NCBI GenBank assembly: GCA_963780825.1
Contig: CAWADL010000023.1
Span: 248,001 to 312,000 of the forward strand
Reading direction: 5' to 3'
DNA from: Roseiarcus sp963780825
Lineage (GTDB): Bacteria; Pseudomonadota; Alphaproteobacteria; Rhizobiales; Beijerinckiaceae
Length of the DNA: 64,000 nt
Shown here: piece by piece, positions 47,423 through 56,580 of the stretch
Position numbering within the stretch: the first letter of the stretch is position 1
How the letters are laid out: the number at the start of each line of letters is the position of its first letter
Made by a program: the position numbers and the translations under genes
Notes under the pieces: generated by a model
What the model was told of the DNA's origin: nothing
Database searches by the model: none
The model's input: the letters and a program-made list of their open reading frames with translations, nothing else

Positions 47423-48012
47423 AGCCGCCGCGGGCGCGCGCGTGGCAGCGCATGCTGTCGGGACGGCGGCTCGATCTGATTGAACCCTCGCCGCTCGACA
47501 TCGAAATCGTCGACATCGCGCACGGACTGGCGCGCGTGGCGCGCTGGAACGGGCAGACGCACGGGCCAGAGAGCTTTTCGGTGGCGCAGCATTCGTTGCT
47601 CGTCGAAGCGGTATTCTCGCGGCTCAATCCGGATGCGACGCGCGAGCATAAGCTGGCGGCGTTGCTGCACGATGCGCCGGAATACGTGATTGGCGATATG
47701 ATCTCGCCGTTCAAGGCGGTGATGGGCGGTGAGTATAAGGAGGTCGAGCGGCGGCTGTTGGCTGCGATCCTCATTCGCTTCGGGTTGAAGGCGGCGATGG
47801 CGCCTGAACTGGCGAAGGCGATCAAACAGGCCGATCGCGGCTGCGCGTTCTATGAAGCGACGGCGCTCGCGGGCTTCACCGACAGCGAGGCGCGAAAATT
47901 CTTCGGCGCGCCGGGTGTTGCGCGCGACGATATCGCCGGTTATCTCGAACCCTGGCGGCCGGAAGAGGCGCAGGCGAAGTTTCTCGCCCGCTTCGCCGAG
48001 CTCGACGCCTGA
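47419..48012 (+). CDS. HD-domain phosphohydrolase (YfbR-like)
   Basis: Intact, about 197 residues from GTG 47419, which overlaps the tag TGA. An ATG 30 bases upstream is possible. The metal-binding pattern is H..HD..D: VAQHSLLVEAVF, LAALLHDAPEYVIGDMISPF and IKQADRGCAFYEATAL. The family dephosphorylates nucleotides (deoxyribonucleoside 5'-monophosphates in YfbR). The substrate here is unverified. It is part of the pyrE-tyrosine phosphatase run. Confidence 0.85.
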   Translation: MKPPRARAWQRMLSGRRLDLIEPSPLDIEIVDIAHGLARVARWNGQTHGPESFSVAQHSLLVEAVFSRLNPDATREHKLAALLHDAPEYVIGDMISPFKAVMGGEYKEVERRLLAAILIRFGLKAAMAPELAKAIKQADRGCAFYEATALAGFTDSEARKFFGAPGVARDDIAGYLEPWRPEEAQAKFLARFAELDA

Positions 48013-48025
48013 AGCCGGAGACCTC

Positions 48026-48535
48026 ATGCCGAGGCTGCATGTTTGTTCGCTCAATCTGATCGCGGCGGAGGTCGATCGCACGGGCGCGCGTTCGCTAGTG
48101 ACTCTGCTGAGCCCCGGCACGCCTGTGGTGCGGCCGGACGCCATCGCCGAGCATCGCCATCTCAATGTCGCGATGTCCGACATTCTCGATCATCTGCCGG
48201 GACAAGTGCGGCCGGAACGGCATCATCTCGATGCGTTTTGCGATTTCGTTTCCGGCTGGGATCGCCGCGAACCGATGCTGATCCATTGCTTTGCGGGCGT
48301 CTCCCGCTCGACGGCCTCGGCCTATATCGCGGTCTGTCAGCTCTCGCCGCATCGCGACGAGCACGAGATCGCGCAGAAGCTTCGCGCCGCTTCGCCGACC
48401 GCGACGCCGAACCTGCGGTTCGTCGCGCTGGCTGATGAGAGGCTTGGCCGCGGCGGGCGCATGGTGGCGGCGATCGAAGCGATCGGGCGCGGGCAGGAAT
48501 GTTTGGAAGGGGTTCCGTTTACGCTGGAGCTATAG
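48026..48535 (+). CDS. Dual-specificity/tyrosine phosphatase family protein
   Basis: Intact 169-residue protein with the CX5R phosphatase loop LIHCFAGVSRSTASAY (C88, R94), preceded by an Asp-bearing region (MSDILDHLPGQVRPERHHLD) and followed by a helical C-terminus. It resembles small bacterial protein-tyrosine-phosphatase-like proteins annotated as such in Rhizobiales. It lies 14 bases after the HD gene. A general acid Asp is not confidently placed, so the activity should be treated as likely. Confidence 0.82.
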   Translation: MPRLHVCSLNLIAAEVDRTGARSLVTLLSPGTPVVRPDAIAEHRHLNVAMSDILDHLPGQVRPERHHLDAFCDFVSGWDRREPMLIHCFAGVSRSTASAYIAVCQLSPHRDEHEIAQKLRAASPTATPNLRFVALADERLGRGGRMVAAIEAIGRGQECLEGVPFTLEL

Positions 48536-48549
48536 GTCAACGCCAACTT

Positions 48550-48644
48550 TGTAGCCGCGGTCGTTGACCGCGGTAGCGCCGCGATCGAAATCTTTGCCGA
48601 TCAGGAAGCTCGTACGGCGACCGCGGTCAACGACCGCGGCTACA
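48550..48644. repeat. Intergenic repeat family B, copy 5
   Basis: 95-bp palindrome (TGTAGCCGCGGTCGTTGACC ... GGTCAACGACCGCGGCTACA), 15 bases after the phosphatase stop and directly before family-A copy 6. It is almost identical at both ends to copy 1. Confidence 0.9.
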
Positions 48645-48655
48645 CCCGCCAAGCC

Positions 48656-48800
48656 GTCATTGCGAGCGAAGCGAAGCAATCCAGCGTCGGGGCAGGGCGC
48701 CGCAGCATCAATCACGGCCACGCCGGCCGCGCGAGTCGGTGTCAACGCCAAGCCGAAGCCTCGCGGAGGGGCTGGATTGCTTCGCTTCGCTCGCAATGAC
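48656..48800. repeat. Intergenic repeat family A, copy 6
   Basis: 145-bp element (GTCATTGCGAGCGAAGCGAA ... TTCGCTCGCAATGAC) between family B copy 5 and the end of the RamA-like gene. Confidence 0.9.
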
Positions 48801-48830
48801 GGAGGAAAGCCCAACCGTCGGCGCGCGGCC

Positions 48831-50928
48831 TTATGTCCGCCTGCGCCTTCGCGGTCCCTCCGCGGCCTTGCGCTCCGGGAGTGTGATTGCGCGCGCCAGG
48901 TTCTCAAAAGAATCGCTCGCGTGCGGAAACGCCATAGCGGCGACGAACTCGGCCTGGAAATTCGGCTCGATCGCCGTCTCGATCTTCTCGATGCGCCGCA
49001 CGACATCCTCGATCTCGGCCCGCGAGGCCAGATTCAACAGGGCTATGCGCGCCCCGGCGCCGGCGGAATTGCCGCCGTTGACGACGTGCGCGAGGTCGCA
49101 ATCGGGGATCAGGCCCAGCGCCATCGCGTAGGTCGTGTCGATATGGCTGCCGAACGCGCCAACCAAGGTCACGCGCTTCGGTGGCCCCGCGCCGCGTTTG
49201 TCAATCAACAGTTTGGCGCCCGCGTAGAGCGCAGCCTTCGCGAGTTGGATCGCCCGCACGTCGGTCTGATAGATCAACAGTCGCGGCTCGCCCTCATGCA
49301 ATACATAAGCATATGAGCGTCCTACGGGCTCGATGCGCTTGGTCTTCTCCGCAAGCGCGCCCGCGAACAAACCATCCTGCGCGATGATGCCGGCAAGGAA
49401 CATCTCGGCGATCATCTCGATGATGCCGGACCCGCAAACCCCGGTGATGCGCAGCGAAGCGGTCGCCTCCGCGAACCCCGGCTCGTCCGACCAGAGATCG
49501 CAGCCGATCACCTTGAAGCGCGGCTCCAGCGTTTCGCGGTCGATGCGCACGCGCTCGATAGCGCCCGGCGCGGCGCGCTGGCCGCAGGAGATTTGCGCGC
49601 CTTCGAAGGCAGGTCCGGTCGGCGAAGAGCAGGCAAGCACGCGGTCTTTGTTGCCGAACAGGATTTCCGCGTTGGTGCCGACGTCGGCGATCAAGGTCAG
49701 CTCTTCGCTGAGATAGGGCGCCTCGGCGAGCGCGACGCCGGCGGCGTCGGCGCCGACATGGCCGGCGATGCAGGGGAGGGCGTAGATATAAGCGCCGGGC
49801 GCGATGTTCAATCCAACTTCGCCGGCCCGCGCGTCGAAATCCTCCGTCAATCGCCAACGCGAACGGCGCGCCGCCGAGCTCGGTTGGATCGAGGCCGAGG
49901 AACAGATGATGCATGATGGGATTGCCGGCGACCGTGACTTCAACGATCCGCTCGCGGGCTATGCCGGCCTCGCTCGCGGTCTCACCAATCAGAGACTCCA
50001 CGGCCGCGCGCACCGTGCTCGTCAGCTCCTTTTCACCGCCGGGGTTCATCATCACATAGGAGACGCGGCTCATCAGATCTTCGCCGAAGCGGATCTGCGG
50101 GTTCATCAAACCGTGCGATGCGAGCACGTCGCCGGTTTCCAGATCGCAGAGATGCGCGGCAATCGTTGTCGAGCCGATGTCGAAGGCGACGCCGAAGGCT
50201 CGATCAACGAAGCCGGGATATACCGCGACGATTTCCTCGCCCTTGCGCACGGCGGCGGTGACTTTCCATTCGCCGGCCCGCAAGGTTTTCTGCAAGCCTG
50301 CGAGCACCGGAAGCGAGCATCGCGTATCGCGTAGGTCCCACTGCGCGGCGAGCGCCATTTGCAGCCGTCGGAAATCGCTTGAGGGATCGTGCATGTCCGG
50401 CTCGGCGACCTCGATGTAGTGCAGCCGGACGACCGGATCGATTTCGATCGGGTGCGTGTCGAGGCGTTTGCGCACGACCTGCCGATGCACCTGGCTTTCG
50501 GGGGGAACATCAACCACGAGATCGCCACAGAGCCTGGCCTGACAGCCGAGCCGGCGACCTTGTTTGAAGGCGCCGCGCTTGTCGGCGTAACGCTGCTCAA
50601 CCGCGTTCCAGGGCGATGCGTGATCCGCGCGGGAGAGGATCGCGTGTTTGGCGAAATCGCCGTCGGCGATTTCAATCTGGCAGCGCGCGCAAATACCGCG
50701 GCCGCCGCAGACGGAGTCGAGATCGACGCCGATTTTTCGCGCGGCTTCGAGCAGGGAAATCCCGTCCTCGAATTCGCCGCGCTGGCCGGAGGGGGTGAAG
50801 ACGATGCGGTGTTTGGTCAAAGGCGTCAGCCAGCGGGTGCGTCCGCCAGTGATCGCACCTGGCCGCGCTACGCCTCGATCCAACGCCCGGCGTGCGAGCG
50901 CGAGCGGCGTATCGGCAATGAAATCCAT
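48831..50928 (-). CDS. RamA-like reductive activator of corrinoid protein (one frameshift)
   Basis: About 699 residues. An N-terminal 2Fe-2S ferredoxin domain has cysteines in DSVCGGRGICARCQIEIADG and LGCQARLCGD. A middle linker and the C-terminal ASKHA/DUF4445 domain follow (FGVAFDIGSTTIAAHLCDLE; TLIADVGTNAEILFGNKDRV; RITGVCGSGIIEMIAEMFL). It would use electrons and ATP to reduce inactive Co(II) corrinoid to Co(I), reactivating the corrinoid protein encoded at 52755-53447. The frame breaks at about 49840 between TELGGAPFALA and LTEDFDARAG. It lies close to that module on the same strand but is separated by a toxin-antitoxin pair on the opposite strand. Confidence 0.88.
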
Positions 50929-51005
50929 GGCGTCTACGCACCTGGAACGTTGCTTTCGGTAAAAGCCGGATTTGCGGTCGACATGCAGCGGTATACTTGT
51001 GCGTC

Positions 51006-51279
51006 ATGGAACACGTCTCCGCCCCGCGCCGTTTCGGTCGTTCTCAATGTCACCGAGGATGGACGGATCATTATCCCTGCGCAGGCTTTGAGCGAACTCG
51101 GCGTCGCGAGCCGCGAGCGCGTCAGCGCGTCGTTGTTAGAAGGCGAGTTCGTCGTCGACACGCTCGATGCCGCAGTCAAGACGCATGCAGGCCGAATTTC
51201 GACGCAATTCATTCCGGAAGATGTATCGCTGGTTGACGAATTGATCGCCGAGCGTCGCGCCGAAGCGGCGCGTGAGTAG
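51006..51279 (+). CDS. Antitoxin, AbrB/VapB-like (start uncertain)
   Basis: Small protein of about 85 residues. The AbrB/SpoVT-like DNA-binding strand pattern is VVLNVTEDGRIIIPAQALSE followed by LGVASRERVSASLLEG. The C-terminal SLVDELIAERRAEAARE helix ends in typical antitoxin charge. The stop overlaps the downstream PIN gene by 8 bases. ATG 51006 requires one indel at about 51030 to join the frame; an upstream ATG at 50984 (MQRYTCASW) is in frame without an indel. A TATACT -10-like element lies at 50992-50997. Confidence 0.75.
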
Positions 51280-51670
51280 TTTCGCGCTCGACAGTTCCGC
51301 CATCATTGCCCTGATAAAGCAGAGCCGGCGCCGAGGTCGTCATGGTCTGACGCTGCCGCCGGGTCCGCATTTCAGCAGTCAACATCGCGGAGGTCACGAC
51401 CAAACTCGTGGATTGAACTCGAGCTCGGCAATGAGCCGCTGGAGCAGATACTCAGCGAGGCGAAAGTCGAAATCGTCCCTTTCACCGAGACCCAAGCTCG
51501 CCTCTGCGGCGAGTTGCGGCGCACGACCCGATCTCGCGGCCTCTCGCTCGGCGATCGGGCCTGTCTTGGCCTTGGCGCAGGAGCGCGGGCTTACCGCGGT
51601 CACCGCCGACGCCGCTTGGGTCGGCGCCACATCCGTCCCGGTCCTGCTGATCCGGCCCAAGAAACCCTGA
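51272..51670 (+). CDS. PIN-domain toxin, VapC-like (frameshifted)
   Basis: About 132 residues. The first acidic residue is in SSFALDSSAIIALIKQEPGA, and further acidic blocks are NIAEVTTKLVDWI and GLSLGDRACLALAQERGLTA with VTADAAWVG, the PIN nuclease active-site order. Shifts at about 51325 and 51400-51560 break it. It starts with GTG inside the antitoxin gene. VapC-type toxins cut tRNA or mRNA. The pair is inserted, head-to-head with RamA, in the middle of the corrinoid module. Confidence 0.75.
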   Translation: MSSFALDSSAIIALIKQSRRRGRHGLTLPPGPHFSSQHRGGHDQTRGLNSSSAMSRWSRYSARRKSKSSLSPRPKLASAASCGARPDLAASRSAIGPVLALAQERGLTAVTADAAWVGATSVPVLLIRPKKP

Positions 51671-51680
51671 GCCACCGCCG

Positions 51681-51754
51681 GAGCGGCGGCCTCCAGGCCG
51701 CCGTGCGTCCCCATCACGCGCCGATCTCCCTCGGCGGCGTGGACGCCGCCGCTC
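51681..51754. repeat. Intergenic repeat family E, copy 1
   Basis: GAGCGGCGGCCTCCAGGCCG ... CGGCGGCGTGGACGCCGCCGCTC, inner palindromes plus inverted ends, between vapC and the Virulence_fact-family gene. A second copy lies at 53569-53639 on the far side of the corrinoid genes. Confidence 0.8.
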
Positions 51755-51770
51755 CACGGGCGCTCGCTGA

Positions 51771-52073
51771 TCATACCGCCTCGCGCCCCTCCCGCGCCGA
51801 GAGATCGGCGAGCCGCTGGCTGTCGTATTCGGCCTCGAGCTTCGCCGCAGCTGCATCGGCCTCGGCTTCGAGATCGTCGCCGCAATCAATCGGATCGGCG
51901 CGCCGCCAGTCCGCGAGGTAGGCGTCCGCGCTTTCGGCGCCGCTGCGCATCGCCGCCGCGTCAATCGCGCGGATGAAGCGCTCGGTGAGCTCGCGCTTGG
52001 CGCTTTTGCGGCCGGCTTTGACGATCACCTGCGAGGGGATGTCGCGCCAGTAGAGAACGATCAGGCTCGCCAT
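51771..52073 (-). CDS. Virulence_fact-family protein
   Basis: Intact 100-residue protein beginning MASLIVLYWRDIPSQVIVKA, the conserved opening of the Pfam Virulence_fact family found in Rhizobiales, followed by RELTERFIRAIDAAAMRSGA and AYLADWRRADPIDCGDD. The name is historical and its function is unknown. It regularly sits beside DUF1638 and corrinoid protein genes, and here it overlaps the DUF1638 end by 13 bases, so it belongs to the corrinoid module rather than to virulence. Confidence 0.82.
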   Translation of the reverse strand: MASLIVLYWRDIPSQVIVKAGRKSAKRELTERFIRAIDAAAMRSGAESADAYLADWRRADPIDCGDDLEAEADAAAAKLEAEYDSQRLADLSAREGREAV

Positions 52074-52737
52074 GCAGCCTCGCCTTCCGACGTGCGCCGC
52101 GTGACAAAGCCCGCAAGCCCGCCAAGCCCGGTGAATCGCCGCTCGTAGGCGAGGCCGAGCCGCTTGCGCCGCCTGCTCGGCTCGCTCGGAGATCGCGGGA
52201 TCATCGGTCTGCGCGAGATAGACCAGCTTCTTGTAGTGGCCAAAATAGTCGTCGCGCAGCTGCGGATAGCGGTCGAGCCCGAGCCCCTCGATGACCAGCC
52301 TGTCAAAATGCCGGGCGAGGAAATCGGTGAGAAAGAACGTGCCGAGCTCCTCATCCATCATCGCCGAGAACGCCGCCTCGCCAGCGTAGAACGCGTAGCA
52401 ATGCGGCCCTTCGATACGCGCGACGCCCTCCTCGGCGAGCACGCGATCGAGTTCGCCGCCGGTGCCGCAGTCGCCGTAAAGGCAGAGGATTTCGTCGTAG
52501 TCGGCGCGATGGCGACGGATTTTGCCGCGCACCGCCTCGGCGATCTGCTCGCGGCCGATTGTGCAGCTTGGCCGGCAGGCAGGTCACGTCGAAGGCGCCG
52601 AGCGGTCCGCCGCGCAACGAAAGGATCTCGCGCGCCAGCGCGCCGCAGGCGATCACCAGCACGCGCCGCAACGCGCCCGGGCGGCCGGGATAGTGCCGCT
52701 CGCTCTCGGTCTCGTCGCTCGCGACGTCGGCGCTCAT
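52061..52737 (-). CDS. DUF1638 protein of the corrinoid module (frameshifted)
   Basis: About 225 residues. Blocks RRVLVIACGALAREILSL and DYDEILCLYGDCGTGGELDR, GVARIEGPHCYAFYAGE, FFLTDFLARHFDRLVIEGLG and RFTGLGGLAGFVTRRTSEG are DUF1638 features, with the cysteine-rich YGDCGTG and GPHCY. Shifts at about 52575 and 52150. It starts 18 bases after the corrinoid protein stop. DUF1638 proteins are repeatedly neighbours of corrinoid methyltransferase systems; the role is undetermined. Confidence 0.8.
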
Positions 52738-52754
52738 CAAGCCAACTACCCGCG

Positions 52755-53447
52755 TCACTGCGCCGAGCCCTGGCGGCGCGCCAGCATCGCCCTGGCGGTC
52801 TCGACCGCCACCGCGGCGTCGCGGCAATAGGCGTCGGCGCCGATCGCCTCGGCGAACGCCTCGTTGAGCGGCGCGCCGCCGACCAGCACGATGTGGTCGT
52901 TGCGGATGCCCTTCTCCTTCAGGGTGTCGATGACGACCTTCATGTAGGGCATGGTGGTGGTCAGCAGCGCCGACATGCCGAGGATTTCCGGCTGATGCTT
53001 CTCGATCGCGTCGAGATATTTCTCGACGCCGTTGTTGATGCCGAGATCGATCACCTCGAAGCCGGCGCCCTCCATCATCATGCAGACCAGGTTCTTGCCG
53101 ATGTCGTGGATATCGCCCTTCACCGTGCCGATCACCATCTTGCCCATGCGCGGCGCGCCGGTGGCGGCCAGCAGCGGCCGGAGGATCGCCATGCCGGCCT
53201 TCATGGCGTTGGCGGACATCAGCACTTCCGGCACGAACAGGATGCCGTCGCGGAAATCGACGCCGACGATCCGCATGCCCTCGACCAGCGCCTCGGTCAG
53301 CACTTTGTAGGGCGCCCAGTCGCGCCCGAGCAGGATGCGGACGGCCTGCTCGATCTCCTCCTTGAGCCCGTCGTAGAGGTCGTCGTGCATCTGCGCGACG
53401 AGGTCGTCGTCGGAAAGCGTCGCGAGGTCGAGTTCGTCGTCGGCCAT
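52755..53447 (-). CDS. Corrinoid protein, methyltransferase-associated (B12-binding)
   Basis: Intact 230-residue methyl-carrier. The N-terminal four-helix cap spans about residues 10-95 (YKVLTEALVEGMRIVGVDFR, FVPEVLMSANAMKAGM). The cobalamin-binding motif DIHDIGKNL provides the cobalt-ligand histidine H114, with GMSALLTTTM and VLVGGAPLNEAFAEAIGAD completing the B12 fold. Such proteins pass methyl groups from a methyltransferase (for example the MttB/MtgB families) to tetrahydrofolate. No methyltransferase gene is adjacent in this window. Confidence 0.92.
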   Translation of the reverse strand: MADDELDLATLSDDDLVAQMHDDLYDGLKEEIEQAVRILLGRDWAPYKVLTEALVEGMRIVGVDFRDGILFVPEVLMSANAMKAGMAILRPLLAATGAPRMGKMVIGTVKGDIHDIGKNLVCMMMEGAGFEVIDLGINNGVEKYLDAIEKHQPEILGMSALLTTTMPYMKVVIDTLKEKGIRNDHIVLVGGAPLNEAFAEAIGADAYCRDAAVAVETARAMLARRQGSAQ

Positions 53448-53557
53448 GGGTCAAATCTCGTCGAGGCGGGCGGCCGGAGTTCGTCGGGTCGATATATTCA
53501 GGCGAAACGGCTAAACAGAAAGCGCAATTATCGCGCGCCGACCACGATTTTTGCGTT

Positions 53558-54476
53558 ATGGCGGGGCGGAGCGTCGGCGTCCACGCCGACGAGCGCCGAG
53601 CTCTCGGGACAGACGACGTCGGCCTGGAGGCCGACGCTCTGAACGGCGGGCGTACAAGCGCGCGCTTATGTTGCGCGACCGGGATCAAACCGCGCGCACG
53701 CTTGATCTGCGCCCTGTCGAGCCGAGCCGAGACCACACCGACCCCGTCCGACGCCTTGGCGACCACCAGGCCCCAGGGGTCGGCGACCAGCGAATGCCCG
53801 TAGGTCTGCCGCGTCTCGTTGTTGACCTTGAACGCGCCCGTCTGCGCCGCGGCGCAGACGTAGGTCTGCGTCTCGATCGCGCGGGCGCGCAGCAGCACTT
53901 CCCAATGATCCTTGCCGGTTTGCAGCGTGAAGGCCGCGGGCAGCGCGATCAGCTCGACGCCTTTGTCGGCAAGCGCCTGGAAAAGCGCGGGAAAGCGCAG
54001 ATCGTAGCAGATCGTGCAGCCGATTTTGACGCCCTCGCAGTCGTAGGTGACGACGAGCGTCGCCCGCCTTCACCGTGGCGCTTTCGCGATAGGCCAGCGC
54101 CATCCGGCGTCGTCACGTCGAACAGATGGATCTTGCGGTAGCGCGCGATCTCGTCGCCCTTGCGGTCGAACACGACGGTCGTGTTGTGGATGCGCTCGTC
54201 GCCCTCGATCCGCTCCATCAGCGAGCCGGCGTGAATGAAGACGCGGTGTTTGGCGGCAAGCTCCTGCGCCATCGAATAGGCGGGGCCGCCGGGCAGCGCC
54301 TCGGCGTTGCGCGCCTTGTCGCCCTTGATCGCCGCCCGCCCAATCAAACTGTTCGGGCAGCAGAATCCAGTCCGGCCCCTCCTCGCCGACGGCGCGCTCG
54401 ATCAGATGCCTTGCGCCGCGGCGATATTGGCCGCCTTGTCGTTGATCGAGTTCATCTGGATGAGGGAGATTTTCAT
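53558..54476 (-). CDS. Carbon-nitrogen hydrolase, nitrilase/omega-amidase family (frameshifted)
   Basis: About 290 residues. KISLIQMNSINDKAANIAAA opens the nitrilase fold, GDEIARYRKIHLFDV contains the catalytic lysine, and VKIGCTICYDLRFPALFQAL contains the catalytic cysteine. The first glutamate is in the ILLPEQ region (frame broken). Shifts at about 54425, 54350, 54110 and 54065. Substrates of this Nit1/YafV-like subgroup are small amides such as 2-oxoglutaramate or deaminated glutathione. The C-terminal end is unclear because the open frame runs into family-E repeat sequence. Confidence 0.8.
53569..53639. repeat. Intergenic repeat family E, copy 2
   Basis: GAGCGTCGGCGTCCACGCCG ... CGTCGGCCTGGAGGCCGACGCTC, a palindrome of the same design as copy 1. 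It overlaps the apparent 3' end of the nitrilase-family frame. Confidence 0.75.
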
Positions 54477-54534
54477 GAGCGCCTCGCCGATTCCGCTGAT
54501 TCTCCCCGCCTCGGGCCGGGCCGTCAAGCCTAAC

Positions 54535-55241
54535 TCAGGCCTTCAGCACCTTGCGCAGCGAGGCCTCGATCTGGCCGCCGCAATAGGCGTCGCCATAGTC
54601 TTGCCGCGCCTTGGCGGCCAGCTTGGCCAGCGGCGGCAGCGTCGGCGACCCGGCGCGTCAGCGCGGCCGTCATGCGGCGCGGTCTCCTTCGAGGATCGCG
54701 TCGATCGCGGGGAAGCGGTCGGTCATGGTCGACCACAGCGTGGCGGTCACGACGTCGGCGATGCCCGGCGCCTCGCCGCCCAGCAGGAAGCCGGATCGCG
54801 CCTTCAGGCCGTGGCGGCGGCCGGTCTCCTCCCAGAACGACATCCACTTCTTCAGGCGCGGGACGAACTCCTCGCCAGCGCTTCTCGCGTCCACATCTGG
54901 CGGCCGCCATCCAGGGTGATCTCGTCGATCACGTCGTTGGCGTCGTTGACGATCTTCATCGTCAGGGCGCGCAGGGCGGGGTCGGCGGGCAGCAGGTCCA
55001 GCGTCTCGCCGAGATAGAGGACGATGGCCGGCATCTGGGCGATGGCGAAGTCCGCCTTTTTGTCGATCAGCAGCGGCGGGCCCATGAACGGGACCGGCAT
55101 GTCCTTCACCGGCCCGCCCATCAGCTTCGCGATCGCGTCGTCGCCGCCCTCGGTCCAGGTCTTGCCGGCATAGGCCAGGACGGCGCGCACGAACTGGCCG
55201 CGGAACGGCACGGACCAGTAGTAGAGGTCGTAGTCGGACAT
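54535..55241 (-). CDS. Glutathione S-transferase family protein (frameshifted)
   Basis: About 233 residues. Thioredoxin-fold N-terminus YDLYYWSVPFRGQFVRAVLA with the glutathione-binding PVPFMGPPLLIDKKADFAIA and ALLD-type SNAIL region (IAQMPAIVLYLGETLDLLPA). The C-terminal helical domain carries KKWMSFWEETGRRHGLKA and ends DYGDAYCGGQIEASLRKVLK. Shifts at about 54890, 54665 and 54640. There is no clear partner gene; it is convergent neither with the nitrilase gene (same strand) nor with the GntR gene. Confidence 0.85.
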
Positions 55242-55456
55242 GTCTGGACTTTCAGGTTACGGCGGCAAACGCGGGAAATGTCGCAAAACGAACGCTGTTC
55301 TCGCGAGCGAGGCCAAAGGTTCGTAGCGGGTTGCAGCCAGCATATCAAAGCGTGACGGTGGCCGATACCAATCACGCGCGAACGATGGCACTGACAGCTT
55401 CGCGAACGGCGGATCGCAGGACCGTCAGGCCGCCCGTTCTCCGGCCCGCTTTTGCG

Positions 55457-56365
55457 CTAAGCCGTTCCAATCGACGCGGTCGTTCCAATCGAAGCGAGAA
55501 GGGTTTTTCGCGCCGAATTGAGATGGGCCATGCAGGCCAACTGAATTCGCTTAGGATGTCGGCTGAAGAGCGCCTCGATATAGTCCAGGTGCTCGAGAAT
55601 GGCGGCGCGATTACGCGCGCGTTCATCGACCTTGTTCCACTGATAATGGTAGTGAAAGATCAGCGAAATGATATTGTAAAAATCGACGATGAAGCGATTT
55701 TGCGACACATCGTTGATGAGGCGATGAAATCGTTCGTCAAGGTCGGAAAAATCGTGATAGTCGGCGTTTATCCGCTTCAGTAGGTCGCGGTGCTCCGCCT
55801 CGAGCGCTTTCAGCGCCTCCCATTGCGGGGCGTTTTGCGGCAACGTGGCGAAGGCGGTCGCCGAGCGCGCTTCGAAGAGTTCTCGCACCTCGAAAATTTC
55901 GAGGGCAAAATCGCGGGTGAACCCGCGGATAATCCAGCTCGAATTCGGGCGTCGTTCAATCAGGCCAAACCGACTAAAGCGGCTGAGGTATTCGCGGATC
56001 ACGCCAGTCGAGACCTTGAACTGGCGCGCCAACTCCAGCCCGTTTACGATGTCGCCGGGCTGGCGGTCGGCGCGGAGCATCCACTCCATGAACTTCTTCT
56101 CCACGCGCGCATAGGTCGCAACAGTCTCCGCCGCCGGAAAATAGTCGGGTTTCCTGGGCCGCCGGGCAACGCGCCAGGCCCCCTCGACGTTTTTGACCAA
56201 CTTCCGCTCGCGCAACTCAGCAATCACCTTGCGCACCGTCGTTCGACTTGCGCCTAGCCGCTGGGACAAAGCGGTCTCGGTCGGCAAAGCGGCCAAATTT
56301 CTTTCGCTGCTCAAGATCTCAAGTGTGGCGTTGAACGCCAGCTTGTAAACCGATTCGCCTCGCAT
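55457..56365 (-). CDS. GntR-family regulator, double winged helix with FCD
   Basis: Intact, 302 residues from ATG 56365 (GAGGAAACGC precedes it). Two DNA-binding-like segments are present: TALSQRLGASRTTVRKVIAE near residue 40 and LELARQFKVSTGVIREYLSR near 120. An FCD-like helical domain (FEVRELFEARSATAFATLPQ; LDERFHRLINDVSQNRFIVD) follows. It is divergent from the sugar importer operon and probably represses it. Two copies of a CTCTT-N7-AAGAG palindrome occur in the shared region, one of them over the importer's -10 element. Confidence 0.88.
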   Translation of the reverse strand: MRGESVYKLAFNATLEILSSERNLAALPTETALSQRLGASRTTVRKVIAELRERKLVKNVEGAWRVARRPRKPDYFPAAETVATYARVEKKFMEWMLRADRQPGDIVNGLELARQFKVSTGVIREYLSRFSRFGLIERRPNSSWIIRGFTRDFALEIFEVRELFEARSATAFATLPQNAPQWEALKALEAEHRDLLKRINADYHDFSDLDERFHRLINDVSQNRFIVDFYNIISLIFHYHYQWNKVDERARNRAAILEHLDYIEALFSRHPKRIQLACMAHLNSARKTLLASIGTTASIGTA

Positions 56366-56412
56366 GCGTTTCCTCGTTTGCCAAGGAACAGGCTCGCCAA
56401 TCTGCAATCGAA

Positions 56413-56434
56413 CGCTCTTTATCGTCAAGAGACA
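56413..56434. promoter_or_regulatory. Candidate GntR operator, copy 1
   Basis: GCTCTTTATCGTCAAGAGAC: the half-sites CTCTT and AAGAG are separated by 7 bases. It lies 48 bases before the gntR start, so it may mediate autoregulation. Confidence 0.6.
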
Positions 56435-56513
56435 ATCGTTTGCGCCTCTAGCCTCGTCTCAACCAGGCGAAGGTCGCGTCCTTTATCCTTTCATATTATC
56501 GATAAAAAACATA

Positions 56514-56552
56514 TTGACGAGACGCTCACCTATTGCTCTTTATCCGCAAGAG
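56514..56552 (+). promoter_or_regulatory. Sugar importer promoter with operator copy 2
   Basis: TTGACG (56514-56519), a 17-base spacer and TCTTTA (56537-56542) form a promoter. The operator CTCTTTATCCGCAAGAG (56536-56552) lies over the -10 and start site. It matches copy 1 in both half-sites. Confidence 0.62.
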
Positions 56553-56580
56553 ACATTCGTCTTTTGAGACCAAAAAACAG

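Noticed and set aside
51774..52073. A virulence function from the Virulence_fact family name
   Set aside because: The name is historical; gene context is corrinoid metabolism and there is no secretion signal.
53448..53568. Cobalamin riboswitch upstream of the corrinoid gene
   Set aside because: The 120 bases contain no B12-box-like sequence or the needed length of structured leader.
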